A stretch of 64,000 bases of DNA from Thiobacillus sp. GTDB taxonomy: Bacteria; Pseudomonadota; Gammaproteobacteria; Burkholderiales; Thiobacillaceae. Positions within the stretch are counted from its first letter, which is position 1. Each line of letters starts with the position of its first letter. This document shows positions 17,544 through 27,053 of this stretch, piece after piece. The translations under genes were made by a program, and so were the position numbers. A model generated the notes under the pieces. The model was not told the DNA's origin. It worked only from the letters and a program-made list of their open reading frames with translations, and made no database searches. The stretch lies in assembly GCA_018263115.1 (NCBI GenBank), contig JADFDC010000010.1, positions 1 to 64,000 of the forward strand, written 5' to 3'.

Positions 17544-19007
17544 ATGAAATACCGCGACCTGCGTGATTTCGTCGCCCAGCTTGAACAGATGGGCGAACTG
17601 AAGCGCATTGCGCTCGAAGTCGATCCCCATCTGGAGATGACCGAGTTCTGCGACCGGATACTCAAGCAGGAAGGCCCTGCCATCCTGTTTGAAAAACCCA
17701 AAGGCCACGGCATGCCGGTTTTGGGTAATTTGTTCGGCACTGTCAGGCGGGTAGCACTGGGCATGGGCGAGGAAGACCCGGCGAAACTTCGCGAAATTGG
17801 CAGACTGCTTGCCTACCTGAAAGAGCCGGAACCGCCGAAGGGACTTAAAGACGCCTGGGAAAAGTGGCCGCTACTCAAGCAAGTGATGAACATGTCGCCG
17901 AAGGAAGTGGGCGGCGCGCCCTGTCAGGACATTGTGTGGGAGGGCAAGGATGTGGATTTGTCACGCTTGCCCATTCAGACCTGCTGGCCGGGTGACGCCG
18001 GACCATTGATCACGTGGGGACTCGTGATCACCAAAGGCCCGCATAAAAAACGCCAGAATCTGGGCATCTACCGCCAGCAGGTAATTGCTCCAAACAAAGT
18101 CATCATGCGCTGGCTGGCGCATCGCGGCGGCGCGCTGGATTTCCGCGAGTTCCAGCAGGCGCATCCCGGTCAACCGTTTCCGATTGCAGTCGCACTCGGC
18201 GCCGACCCTGCCACCATTCTGGGTGCGGTGACGCCCGTGCCGGATTCGCTTTCCGAATACCAGTTCGCCGGATTGCTGCGCGGATCAAAGACTGAAGTCG
18301 TGAAATGCATGGGCAGCGATTTGCAGGTGCCGGCCAGCGCGGAAATCGTGCTCGAGGGCCACATTCACCCGGATGAGATGGCGCCCGAAGGTCCTTTCGG
18401 CGACCACACCGGCTATTACAACGAAGTCGAACGCTTCCCTGTTTTCACCATCGACCGCGTCACCATGCGGCGCGATCCCATCTACCACAGCACTTACACC
18501 GGCAAGCCGCCGGACGAGCCTGCCATTCTGGGTGTCGCGCTGAATGAAGTCTTCGTGCCGCTGCTGCAAAAACAGTTTTCGGAAATTTCCGATTTCTATC
18601 TGCCGCCGGAAGGGTGCAGTTACCGCATGGCGGTGGTCAGCATGAAAAAGCAGTATCCCGGCCACGCCAAGCGCGTCATGTTCGGCGTGTGGAGTTTCCT
18701 GCGCCAGTTCATGTACACCAAATTCATCCTCGTGACGGATGAGGATGTGAACGTGCGCGACTGGAAGGAAGTGATCTGGGCGCTGACTACGCGCGTCGAT
18801 CCGGCGCGCGACACCTTGATTGTCGAAAACACACCGATCGACTACCTTGATTTCGCCAGCCCGGTTTCAGGACTGGGCAGCAAGATGGGCATCGACGCCA
18901 CCAACAAGTGGCCGGGCGAAACCCAGCGGGAATGGGGCACGCCGATTACGATGGACAATGCGGTCAAGGCGAGGGTGGATACGCTGTTCAGCCAGCTGGG
19001 GCTTTAG
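17544..19007 (+). CDS. ubiD: 4-hydroxy-3-polyprenylbenzoate decarboxylase UbiD
   Basis: A 487-residue UbiD decarboxylase of ubiquinone synthesis, which uses prenylated FMN supplied by UbiX. The N-terminus [20 protein letters not shown], the central LGIYRQQVI and [26 protein letters not shown] and the C-terminal [17 protein letters not shown] are typical. The length fits the family. It is the last gene of the plus-strand group before convergent genes; the intergenic gap of 19 bp shows no terminator. Confidence 0.97.
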   Translation: MKYRDLRDFVAQLEQMGELKRIALEVDPHLEMTEFCDRILKQEGPAILFEKPKGHGMPVLGNLFGTVRRVALGMGEEDPAKLREIGRLLAYLKEPEPPKGLKDAWEKWPLLKQVMNMSPKEVGGAPCQDIVWEGKDVDLSRLPIQTCWPGDAGPLITWGLVITKGPHKKRQNLGIYRQQVIAPNKVIMRWLAHRGGALDFREFQQAHPGQPFPIAVALGADPATILGAVTPVPDSLSEYQFAGLLRGSKTEVVKCMGSDLQVPASAEIVLEGHIHPDEMAPEGPFGDHTGYYNEVERFPVFTIDRVTMRRDPIYHSTYTGKPPDEPAILGVALNEVFVPLLQKQFSEISDFYLPPEGCSYRMAVVSMKKQYPGHAKRVMFGVWSFLRQFMYTKFILVTDEDVNVRDWKEVIWALTTRVDPARDTLIVENTPIDYLDFASPVSGLGSKMGIDATNKWPGETQREWGTPITMDNAVKARVDTLFSQLGL

Positions 19008-19026
19008 AATTTCCCTCGACCACAGG

Positions 19027-19506
19027 TCAGGGATTCGCCGGGCCCATCTGGATGTTTCTCCGAACTTCAATTTCCGTATGCGTCAGCGTGACCTCCACGG
19101 GTTTGGCGGGCGTGATGCGCAGTTCATATTCGCCCGTCTCGGGAGAAATCACTCGCAGCATCGTTTGCGTCACATAAGTCGCTCCCATCGGTGAATCAAT
19201 CGTGCCGGTGTGATTGATGTTGAACATGCCGCTGGCGACCACCGAACCATTTCTGCTCAGGCTGGCCTGATAGGCATTCCACTTGCCGATCTCATTTGGA
19301 TCGTCGCCATGCTGCGCCTTGAAGTTGATCGCAACGGGTGACATGTCGGGCGAAAGCTGGATCAACACCGGTCCGATGCTGCCATCTTCGCTCGCCTCCA
19401 CGGGGATCAGAAAATCCCGCTCGCCCGTTGTTACGCCCTCGCAACCTGCCAGCACGAAGGCCACCAATACTGCCCAGCCCACACTGGTATTGAGTATTCC
19501 GGTCAT
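19027..19506 (-). CDS. predicted lipoprotein of unknown function
   Basis: A 159-residue protein. The ATG at 19506 gives a clean lipoprotein signal (TSVGWAVLVAFVLAGCEG, Cys ~22) with AGGGG about 10 bp upstream. The mature part is beta-rich (VSPETGEYELRITPAKPVEV) and reads like a small Ig-type domain; I do not recognise the family. It follows the 68-residue membrane protein gene by 4 bp and probably forms a unit with dacB. Confidence 0.7.
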   Translation of the reverse strand: MTGILNTSVGWAVLVAFVLAGCEGVTTGERDFLIPVEASEDGSIGPVLIQLSPDMSPVAINFKAQHGDDPNEIGKWNAYQASLSRNGSVVASGMFNINHTGTIDSPMGATYVTQTMLRVISPETGEYELRITPAKPVEVTLTHTEIEVRRNIQMGPANP

Positions 19507-19510
19507 GCGT

Positions 19511-19717
19511 TCATTTCCCCTGGCAACTTGTACACCCCTTCCTGAAAATCGAATAACGCGTAATGAACAGGTAAAGCAGCACCGGATAGATCGCCAACAG
19601 GCCATACTCCCATCGCGCAAGCGCTTCGCCCTGCCACCAGCGGACAACGACAACCAGTCCGTGAATCATCGCCAGACCGAAAGCCATAAAATAAACCAGA
19701 CGCAGCAGTGCCTTCAC
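19511..19717 (-). CDS. small membrane protein, 68 residues
   Basis: Two hydrophobic helices: residues ~4-25 (LLRLVYFMAFGLAMIHGLVV) and ~40-55 (YGLLAIYPVLLYLFI). The C-terminus is basic and contains KGCTSCQGK, a CxxC pair. A GTG at 19717 overlaps the dacB stop as GTGA, which argues for a coupled gene; an in-frame ATG at 19741 inside dacB is the alternative. No family recognised. Confidence 0.6.
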   Translation of the reverse strand: MKALLRLVYFMAFGLAMIHGLVVVVRWWQGEALARWEYGLLAIYPVLLYLFITRYSIFRKGCTSCQGK

Positions 19718-21138
19718 TGCGGCATGCCCTGATACACCCATTCAACCAGCGCATCCTGCGCGGTCCCGCCACGTTCGGCATTGGGATGGTTGATGAAGTT
19801 GACCACCACCCAGCGGCGTCCCTGATTGTCCAGTACATAACCTGCCAGATTCTTTGCGCCATTGAGTGAACCGGTCTTGAGGTGCGCATTGCCTGCAACG
19901 CCATTTTTTCTGGCGCGCGTTTTCATGGTGCCATCGACAGCGGCAATCGGCAGGGAAGACTCCAGTTCCGAAAACAGCGGGCTTTGATGGGCCGCCTGCA
20001 GCAGCCTGGCCATCGAATGAGGGCTGATGCGTTCGATCCGCGAAAGGCCCGAGCCATTCTCAAGCACCAGTTCCGCGAATTGCAGACCCTTGCCACTCAG
20101 CCATTCACGCACCACCTTCGCGCCTTTCTCGGGTGTGCCGGGCGAGTCGAGTTTTTCCGCCCCCAGCGTCAACAACAGCTGGCGCGTCATGACGTTATTG
20201 CTCCACTTGTTGATGTCGCGGATGGCATAAGAAAGAGGTGGCGAATCCAGCCTGGCCAGCAGCAGAGATGTGGCTGGTGTTGTGCCTTGCGCAAGTTGTC
20301 CGGACAGGACACCGCCAGCTTCCTTCCACAGGGCCAGGAACATGCCCGCAGCGGTGAGCGCGGGGTCACCAAGATTGACCGGGTAGCTTTTTTCTCCGCA
20401 CAGCCGCGAGAAATTGCCTGACACAACCAGCTGCTGCCCCCCGTTTCCAGGCAGCAGATCAAATCCCGGCCGGCTCTCGTCATTGCAGTAGCCGTTAGTC
20501 AACCGCATCTGGTTTACCAGAGTGTATCCCGTTGGCATCGGGTCGACGTTCAGCTTTACGCCTGAATTTTCAACACTCACGCGAACCGTAGCTGAATTGA
20601 AATTGGCCAGCAAGGCGGAAGGTGGCGTGTTGTAAGCCCGGCGAGGATCGCCGTCAAACCGCCCAGGATCGAAGGCGGGCAAATCGAACCAGGTGACATC
20701 CGCCACCACGTCACCTTCAATTGTCATCAGGCCGCGTTGCCTGAGTTCTCGCACCAGCAGCCATACTCGCTCAAGCGTTAGCGTCGGATCGCCATAGCCC
20801 TTCAGGTACAGATTTCCCGAAAGTCTTCCATTCACCACCGGGCCATCGGCATACACTTCAGTCTTCCAGGCATACGCCGGACCCAGAATTTCGAGACCCG
20901 CATACGTTGTCAGCAACTTCATGACCGAAGCCGGGTTGAAGGCGGATTGCGCCTGGTGCATAAAAGCCGGTTCGGCCTTGCCTGCTTCCCAGATCACCAC
21001 GCCAAAGCGGCTTTCCGGAATGCCCGCAGTCTTGAGCGCACCGCTGATTTGCGGGGGCAAATTCTGCGCAACCGCCAGCAAGGGCAGCATGGCCAGCAGA
21101 AATGCGGTACGGCGGATCAAAAAAAATGGGGCCTTCAT
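19714..21138 (-). CDS. dacB: D-alanyl-D-alanine carboxypeptidase/endopeptidase (PBP4)
   Basis: A 474-residue class C penicillin-binding protein with a signal peptide (AFLLAMLPLLAVAQ). Active-site motifs are SVMK (in NPASVMKLLT), SNN (in KWSNNVMTRQ) and KTG (in HLKTGSLNGAK). It trims or cleaves peptidoglycan peptides in the periplasm. The ATG at 21138 starts MKAPFFLIRR; an ATG at 21147 is possible. The start codon lies in the loop of a strong terminator hairpin (21119-21147), so initiation and termination signals share the same bases. Confidence 0.93.
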   Translation of the reverse strand: MKAPFFLIRRTAFLLAMLPLLAVAQNLPPQISGALKTAGIPESRFGVVIWEAGKAEPAFMHQAQSAFNPASVMKLLTTYAGLEILGPAYAWKTEVYADGPVVNGRLSGNLYLKGYGDPTLTLERVWLLVRELRQRGLMTIEGDVVADVTWFDLPAFDPGRFDGDPRRAYNTPPSALLANFNSATVRVSVENSGVKLNVDPMPTGYTLVNQMRLTNGYCNDESRPGFDLLPGNGGQQLVVSGNFSRLCGEKSYPVNLGDPALTAAGMFLALWKEAGGVLSGQLAQGTTPATSLLLARLDSPPLSYAIRDINKWSNNVMTRQLLLTLGAEKLDSPGTPEKGAKVVREWLSGKGLQFAELVLENGSGLSRIERISPHSMARLLQAAHQSPLFSELESSLPIAAVDGTMKTRARKNGVAGNAHLKTGSLNGAKNLAGYVLDNQGRRWVVVNFINHPNAERGGTAQDALVEWVYQGMPQ

Positions 21139-21147
21139 CGGCCCCAT
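21119..21147 (-). terminator. intrinsic terminator overlapping the dacB start
   Basis: On the minus strand ATGGGGCC (21147-21140), a 6-nt loop and GGCCCCAT (21133-21126) form a perfect 8-bp stem followed by a run of T. It lies 20 bp after the stop of the epimerase gene, so it would end the UDP-sugar transcript, yet it covers the first codons of dacB. Confidence 0.8.
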
Positions 21148-21167
21148 TATGCCAAGCAATTATGCAA

Positions 21168-22196
21168 TCAGCTCAGGTCGTTCACATACCACGCCATCGC
21201 TTCCTTGAGTCCTTCAGCCATGCGGTGAGACGGTTCATACCCCAGCAAGGTGCGCGCTTTACTGACATCGGCCTGTGAATGACGCACATCACCCGCTCGG
21301 AAATCGCGGTAAGTGGGTTTGAAATTCTGCAGATGGGGGAAATGCGGCAACAGGCTGACGCGAATGGCCTCGAACAAGTCGTTCAAGGTAGTGCGGTCGC
21401 CCACCGCCACGTTGTAGACCTGATTGGATGCTTCAGCATTCTCCGCGGTAGCGGACAGGATGTTGGCCTGAATGACGTTGTCGATGTAACAGAAGTCGCG
21501 GCTCGTTTCACCGTCGCCGTTTACATACACCGTTTCGTTGTGGATCATGCTGGCGACCCATTTCGGAATCACCGCAGCATAGGCGCCTTCCGGGTCCTGG
21601 CGTCGGCCGAAGATATTGAAATAGCGCAGACCGATCGACTGCATGCCATAGGCACGGCCAAACACATCAGCGTACAGCTCGTTCACATATTTGGTAACGG
21701 CATAGGGAGAAAGGGGCTTGCCGATAATGTCCTCCACCTTGGGCAGCCCGGGATGATCGCCATAGGTGGAACTGGATGCCGCATAGACAAAACGCTTGAC
21801 GCCCGAGTCCCGCGACGCCACCAGCATGTAGATGAAACCATCAATGTTTGAGGCATTGGTGGTCAGCGGGTCTTCGATGGAACGCGGCACCGATCCCAGC
21901 GCAGCCTGGTGCAGCACATAATCCACCCCGGACACGGCCTTGCGGCAGGTTTCCAAGTTACAGATGTCGCCACGCAGAAAGGTGAAACGCGACCATTTTT
22001 CTTCACCAACACTTGCAGCGACTTCATCCAGGTTCTTCTGATGGCCAGTGGCAAAATTGTCCAGACCGACCACATGCTGATTGAGGTTCAACAGCGCTTC
22101 GACCAGATTGCAGCCAATGAACCCTGCCGCGCCGGTTACCAGCCAGGTCCTGGGCGCGGCAAGGAGCTGCGCCCGCACATCCTGATAGCGTGACAT
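21168..22196 (-). CDS. tviC: UDP-N-acetylglucosamine(-uronate) 4-epimerase, WbpP/TviC type
   Basis: A 342-residue extended SDR epimerase. The NAD loop is [10 protein letters not shown] near residue 21; the catalytic residues lie in AASSSTYGD and [11 protein letters not shown] (Y-x3-K). [11 protein letters not shown] and [21 protein letters not shown] match WbpP/TviC enzymes, which convert UDP-GlcNAc or its uronic acid to the galacto form. The ATG directly abuts the stop of the dehydrogenase gene (TAGATG). The pair should make UDP-GalNAcA for a capsule, O-antigen or exopolysaccharide; no glycosyltransferases are nearby. Confidence 0.88.
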   Translation of the reverse strand: MSRYQDVRAQLLAAPRTWLVTGAAGFIGCNLVEALLNLNQHVVGLDNFATGHQKNLDEVAASVGEEKWSRFTFLRGDICNLETCRKAVSGVDYVLHQAALGSVPRSIEDPLTTNASNIDGFIYMLVASRDSGVKRFVYAASSSTYGDHPGLPKVEDIIGKPLSPYAVTKYVNELYADVFGRAYGMQSIGLRYFNIFGRRQDPEGAYAAVIPKWVASMIHNETVYVNGDGETSRDFCYIDNVIQANILSATAENAEASNQVYNVAVGDRTTLNDLFEAIRVSLLPHFPHLQNFKPTYRDFRAGDVRHSQADVSKARTLLGYEPSHRMAEGLKEAMAWYVNDLS

Positions 22197-23477
22197 CTAT
22201 AGTCTCCAGAGCTTGAAGCCGGCACCCGCCACGGTGGCAGGATCATAAGCGGATTTCACATCCGTAAACACACCGCCCTTTTTCAGCCTGATGGTCAAAT
22301 CGCCAAAGGGTTTGTCCAGATACGCTTTGTGCGCCACAGCAGCGACAATCGCGTCGCATTCGGGCATGTTTTCCCATTTTGTCAGGCTGATGCCGTATTC
22401 GTGCTCGGCTTCCCTTGGCTCACCCAGCGGATCGTGCACATTCACTACACAGCCGAAGGATTGCAGTTCACGAATCACATCGACGACTTTGGAGTTGCGC
22501 AGATCGGGGCAGTTTTCCTTGAAGGTCAGCCCCAGTACATTGACCTTGGCACCCTTCACCTGCACCCCGTTGCCGATCATCTGCTTGACGGTTTCCTGCG
22601 CCACATAAGCGCCCATGCCATCGTTGATGCGGCGGCCAGCCAGAATCACCTGCGGATGGTAGCCCAGCATGTCGGCCTTGTGCGTGAGGTAATACGGATC
22701 AACACCGATGCAATGGCCGCCAACCAGACCGGGACGGAAAGGCAGGAAGTTCCATTTCGTGCCAGCGGCCTTCAGCACTTCCAGCGTGTCGATGCCGAGG
22801 CGATGGAAAATCAGCGACAGCTCATTCATCAAGGCTATGTTCAAATCGCGCTGCGTGTTTTCAATCACCTTGGCGGCTTCGCCCACCTTGATGGAGCTGG
22901 CCTTGTGTATGCCGGCGGTGATGACGCTGCCATAGAGCCCGGCCACTTTTTCCAGCGTGGCGGCATCGTCGCCCGACACCACTTTCACGATCTTGGTAAT
23001 GGTACGTTCCTTGTCGCCCGGATTCACCCGCTCGGGCGAATAACCGACATGGAAATCCTGCATCCATTTCATGCCGGAATTCTTTTCCAGAATGGGAATG
23101 CAGACTTCTTCGGTCGCACCGGGATACACCGTGGATTCGTACACCACGGTGGCGCCCCTTTTCATGTATTTGCCGACAGTCGTGGAAGAACCGACAAGCG
23201 GGGAAAAATCCGGGATGTGCGCTTCATCAACGGGCGTGGGTACGGCAACAATGATGAAGTCGGCTTTGGAAAGCTCGGACGGGTCGGTCGTCACCTTGAG
23301 GCGAGTGGCCGCCTTGAGATCATCTGTTGAAACTTCGCCGGTGGGGTCGCAAAATCGACGGTAGCTGTCAATTTTTTCAGTCGACAAGTCATAGCCGATG
23401 GTGTCATATTTCTTGCCAAACTCGACCGCGAGGGGCAGGCCGACATAGCCCAACCCGACCACTGCAACCACACTCAT
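22197..23477 (-). CDS. tviB: UDP-N-acetyl-D-glucosamine 6-dehydrogenase (TviB/WbpO type)
   Basis: A 426-residue nucleotide-sugar dehydrogenase. Features are a Rossmann loop at the N-terminus (VVGLGYVGLPLAVEFG), YESTVYPGATEE, and the active-site cysteine in GGHCIGVDPYYLTHKA. It oxidises the C6 hydroxyl of a UDP-HexNAc to the acid. AGGAGCG lies before the ATG. It is divergent from the serine protease gene with only 12 bp between start codons, so the two promoters must lie inside the opposite coding regions or overlap. Confidence 0.9.
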   Translation of the reverse strand: MSVVAVVGLGYVGLPLAVEFGKKYDTIGYDLSTEKIDSYRRFCDPTGEVSTDDLKAATRLKVTTDPSELSKADFIIVAVPTPVDEAHIPDFSPLVGSSTTVGKYMKRGATVVYESTVYPGATEEVCIPILEKNSGMKWMQDFHVGYSPERVNPGDKERTITKIVKVVSGDDAATLEKVAGLYGSVITAGIHKASSIKVGEAAKVIENTQRDLNIALMNELSLIFHRLGIDTLEVLKAAGTKWNFLPFRPGLVGGHCIGVDPYYLTHKADMLGYHPQVILAGRRINDGMGAYVAQETVKQMIGNGVQVKGAKVNVLGLTFKENCPDLRNSKVVDVIRELQSFGCVVNVHDPLGEPREAEHEYGISLTKWENMPECDAIVAAVAHKAYLDKPFGDLTIRLKKGGVFTDVKSAYDPATVAGAGFKLWRL

Positions 23478-23489
23478 GAAAGCGCTCCT

Positions 23490-24296
23490 ATGAAAAAAGT
23501 GAATAGCCTAGCCGGTCGATTTTACCCAAAGATGATGGCTTTACTGACCGGATTGATGGTTTGTTCGGGGTTTTTCCTGAGCAAGGCCCATGCCGAAGTC
23601 GCCGATACCCTGCACAAAATCAAGCCCGCCGTGATCGGCATCGGCACCTACCAGCCCTTGCGCAGCCCGCGAGGTCAACTTAAGGGAACTGGATTTTCCG
23701 TCGCGGACGGCCGCCACGTTGTAACCTGTTACCACATTGTGAAAGCGCTGCCAGACGTCGAGAAAAATGAAACCTGGGCAGTGTTTGTAGGCCAGGGGCG
23801 CAATATCCAGTACCGCCCCGCAAGCAAGGTCGTCATTGATGAAGAAAACGATCTCGTCCTGCTTAAAATCGAAGGTGACCCGCTTCCCGTACTGAAGCTT
23901 GGCGATGAAACCGCGGCGCGGGAAGGCGAGCAGCTCTATTTCACCGGCTATCCCATTGGTTCGGTACTCGGCCTCAATGCTTCCACTCACCGGGCCGGGC
24001 TGGCTGCCATCGTGCCCATCTTTCAACCATTGGGTCAGGCGGGCAGGCTCAATGCCCGCACCATCCGTCAGGCCGACAATCCCTACCGAATTTTCCAGCT
24101 GGATGCCATCGCCTATCCTGGCAACAGTGGCAGCCCCCTCTGGCACCCGCAAACCGGTGAAGTAATGGGCGTGGTCAACTCGGTATTCGTCAAGGGCGCG
24201 AAGGAGACCGTGCTCACCGATCCCAGCGGCATCAGTTATGCCATCCCCGCCACTTACATCAGGGACTTGATGAAGCGGGCAGGGTTAAGCCAGTAG
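23490..24296 (+). CDS. trypsin-like (S1C) periplasmic serine protease without PDZ domain
   Basis: A protein of 268 residues with an N-terminal signal segment (MMALLTGLMVCSGFFLSKAHA). The catalytic triad is visible: His82 (TCYHIV), Asp121 (ENDLVLL) and Ser213 (YPGNSGSPL). It ends soon after the protease domain, so it lacks the PDZ domains of DegP/DegS. Substrate unknown. No good ribosome site precedes the ATG. Its 3' end overlaps the opposing beta-CASP gene by 12 bp. Confidence 0.82.
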   Translation: MKKVNSLAGRFYPKMMALLTGLMVCSGFFLSKAHAEVADTLHKIKPAVIGIGTYQPLRSPRGQLKGTGFSVADGRHVVTCYHIVKALPDVEKNETWAVFVGQGRNIQYRPASKVVIDEENDLVLLKIEGDPLPVLKLGDETAAREGEQLYFTGYPIGSVLGLNASTHRAGLAAIVPIFQPLGQAGRLNARTIRQADNPYRIFQLDAIAYPGNSGSPLWHPQTGEVMGVVNSVFVKGAKETVLTDPSGISYAIPATYIRDLMKRAGLSQ

Positions 24297-25697
24297 ATAT
24301 TTCCCGCCCGCTTCCGGCACCTGCGCTTCCCAGCCCAGGTCATGCCGGATTTTTCCAGCGAACAGCACCGCGGTTTCAGCCTCGCCATGCACCACAAAAC
24401 ATTGTCGGGGAGCCGCGCGAAACCTGCCAAGCCAGCCCATCAATGCAGCCTGGTCAGCATGGGCAGACAGGCCGCCAATGGTATACCTGCGCGCGTGCAC
24501 CGGCACTTCCTCGCCCATGATGCGCACGCTTTTCGCGCCATCCACCAGCCGCCGTCCCAGCGTGCCTTGTGCCTGAAAACCGACAAAAATCACGCTGTTC
24601 TCATCGCGCGGCAAATTGTGCCGAAGGTGATGCTTGATACGCCCCGCATCGCACATGCCGGACGCCGCGATGATGATGGCACCTCCAGAAATACGATTGA
24701 TGGCCTTTGAATCCTCCACCGATTCGGTAAACGTTACCGGCAACGGCGTATGCCGTCCCGATTGCATATGCAGGACGAATCCGCGTGCTTCTTCGTCCAG
24801 CAGACGGTGGTGCCTGAGCGTGATTTCGGTTGCCGCGCGCGCCATGGGCGAGTCCACGAAAATACGCGGCTTGCCAACGAGTCTCCCCTCCTGTGCCAGG
24901 TCCGACAGGATGAACAGCAGATCCTGCGTACGGCCTACAGCAAAAGCGGGAATCACAATGTTGCCGCGCCGGCGCTCCAGCGTTTCGTTGACGGCTTCCA
25001 CCAGTTCATCGAAGGTTTCGCTCATCGGCTTGTGCAGACGGTTGCCATAGGTCGACTCAACAACCAGATAATCCGCCTGTTCGATGGGCGTCGGATCCTT
25101 TACCAGGGGATGGCCAGGTTGCCCAAGATCGCCGGAGAAAACGATCTTGCGCGTAACGCCTTCCGTTTCCAGCCAGACTTCCAGAATCGACGAACCCAGG
25201 ATATGGCCCGCATCCCTGAACCGCACCTTCACGGAAGCATGTGGCTTGATTTCCATGTCATACCCCACGCCATGCAACTGGCGCAGACTGTCTCGCGCCT
25301 GCGCCACGGTGTAGATGGCGTTCACGCTATCGGGGTCGCGCAGCGTCTCGCCTCGCCGCTGCCACTCGCGTGCGCGCTCCGCTTCCTTTTCCTGGATATG
25401 CGCGGAATCCAGCAGCATCACTTCCAGCAGGTCACAAGTTGCGCGCGTCGCGTAGATCGGTCCGTCAAACCCCCGCGCAACCAGCAGGGGCAACAGTCCG
25501 GAGTGATCGATATGCGCATGCGTCAGCAGCACGAAATCGATCTGCCTTGCCTTCAAATGCAAAGCATCACGATTTTTTTGCGAAGCGCCCAACCCCTGAA
25601 ACAGGCCGCAATCGACTAGAAACCGCACCGATTCCGTCTCCACCAGAAAACAGGAACCAGTAACTTCACCCGCTGCACCAAGAAATGTGATGTTCAT
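24285..25697 (-). CDS. metallo-beta-lactamase/beta-CASP RNA exonuclease-like protein
   Basis: A 470-residue beta-CASP hydrolase. The N-terminal metallo-beta-lactamase motifs are LTHAHIDHSG (HxHxDH), DAGHILGSS and FSGDLGQPG. A beta-CASP cap (PAFAVGRTQDLL, DSPMARAATEI, IIIAASGMCDAGR) and a C-terminal RMMBL part (YTIGGLSAHADQ) follow. Such proteins act on RNA, like CPSF73/Ysh1. Its ATG overlaps the bioA stop (ATGA); the metabolic link with biotin is not obvious. Confidence 0.88.
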   Translation of the reverse strand: MNITFLGAAGEVTGSCFLVETESVRFLVDCGLFQGLGASQKNRDALHLKARQIDFVLLTHAHIDHSGLLPLLVARGFDGPIYATRATCDLLEVMLLDSAHIQEKEAERAREWQRRGETLRDPDSVNAIYTVAQARDSLRQLHGVGYDMEIKPHASVKVRFRDAGHILGSSILEVWLETEGVTRKIVFSGDLGQPGHPLVKDPTPIEQADYLVVESTYGNRLHKPMSETFDELVEAVNETLERRRGNIVIPAFAVGRTQDLLFILSDLAQEGRLVGKPRIFVDSPMARAATEITLRHHRLLDEEARGFVLHMQSGRHTPLPVTFTESVEDSKAINRISGGAIIIAASGMCDAGRIKHHLRHNLPRDENSVIFVGFQAQGTLGRRLVDGAKSVRIMGEEVPVHARRYTIGGLSAHADQAALMGWLGRFRAAPRQCFVVHGEAETAVLFAGKIRHDLGWEAQVPEAGGKYLLA

Positions 25698-26995
25698 TCG
25701 ACTTCGTCCAGTATGATTTGAGCGGTCAACGCCATTTTCGTCATCTCGTCTTCGCCCACCACATACGGCGGCATGAAATACACCGTATTGCCGATCGGGC
25801 GCAACAGCACGCCGGTTTTCAACGCGGCTTGATAGGCGCGCGTGGAGAAGCCGGTCGCGGCGTTCGCCACATCAAAGGCCCAGATCATGCCAAGGTGGCG
25901 AAAGTGCTTTACACGTCGATGCTGTTTGACCGCATCGAGCAGTTGACTGAATTGATTCGCTTTCAGACGGTTATTCTCCAGCACCTTGTCCTGCTCGAAG
26001 GTATCCAGCACAGCCAGGGCCGCACGACAGGCCAATGGATTGCCGGTGTAGGAATGCGAGTGCAAAAAACCCTTCGCCGTTTCGTCCGCATAAAACGCCA
26101 GGTACACCTCATCCGTGGTTAGCACGCATGACAGCGAGAGATAGCCACCGGTGATGCCTTTGGACAGACAGATGAAATCCGGCTTCACGCCAGCTTGTTC
26201 GCACGCGAACATCGTTCCGGTCCGGCCAAATCCAACCGCGATTTCATCCGCGATCAAATGCACCCGGTACTTCGTGCACAACTCACGCGCGCGCGCAAGA
26301 TAAACCGGGTGATACATGGCCATGCCCGCCGCGCCCTGCACCAGCGGTTCCAGAATGAAGGCAGCTGTCGTTTCGGCATGCTGTCGCAAATAATCTTCCA
26401 GCGCCTCCGCGCAACGCAGCGCAAAGGCCTCGGTGCTTTCGCCGCCTTCCGCCAGCCGGATATCGGGCGACGGCATCTGAACAGAATGCCGCAACAACGG
26501 CGCGTACTGATCCTTGAATAATGCCACATCCGTCACTGACAAGGCGCCCAGCGTTTCACCGTGATAGCCGTTTTGCAGGCTGATGAATTGTGTCTTGCCG
26601 GTTTGTCCGGTATTGCGCCAATAATGGAAACTCATCTTCAGCGCGATCTCGGTGGCGGATGCGCCGTCCGAGCCAAAAAACGCATGACTCAAGCCGGTGA
26701 GTTTCGACAGGCGTTCGGACAGTTCGACCACTGGCTCGTGCGTGCAGCCGGCCAGAATGACATGCTCGATTTTCGCAAGCTGATCGATGATGGCTGCATT
26801 GATGCGTGGATTGGCATGTCCGAACAGATTCACCCACCAGGATGAAATCGCATCGACGTGGCGATTGCCTGCATCATCAAACAGCCATGCTCCCTCACCA
26901 CGCACGATAGCCAGCGGCGGCACCGTCTCCAGATTTTTCATCTGCGTGCAGGGATGCCAGAGGAAATGGCGAGAACGGTCTTGCAGGGAAGACAT
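25694..26995 (-). CDS. bioA: adenosylmethionine--8-amino-7-oxononanoate aminotransferase
   Basis: A class III PLP aminotransferase of 433 residues for biotin synthesis. The N-terminus has FLWHPCTQMKN, typical of BioA; ISSWWVNLFGHANP and FGSDGASATEIALKM follow. The PLP lysine is in ICLSKGITGGYLSLS and SHSYTGNPLACRAAL is intact. Other biotin genes are not adjacent. It starts 58 bp after the unrecognised gene on the same strand. Confidence 0.95.
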   Translation of the reverse strand: MSSLQDRSRHFLWHPCTQMKNLETVPPLAIVRGEGAWLFDDAGNRHVDAISSWWVNLFGHANPRINAAIIDQLAKIEHVILAGCTHEPVVELSERLSKLTGLSHAFFGSDGASATEIALKMSFHYWRNTGQTGKTQFISLQNGYHGETLGALSVTDVALFKDQYAPLLRHSVQMPSPDIRLAEGGESTEAFALRCAEALEDYLRQHAETTAAFILEPLVQGAAGMAMYHPVYLARARELCTKYRVHLIADEIAVGFGRTGTMFACEQAGVKPDFICLSKGITGGYLSLSCVLTTDEVYLAFYADETAKGFLHSHSYTGNPLACRAALAVLDTFEQDKVLENNRLKANQFSQLLDAVKQHRRVKHFRHLGMIWAFDVANAATGFSTRAYQAALKTGVLLRPIGNTVYFMPPYVVGEDEMTKMALTAQIILDEVE

Positions 26996-27053
26996 GGGGG
27001 CTATGGGTTATGGGCTGGGGGAAGTATAGCCTCCTCACCCTTCACGCCTGACC

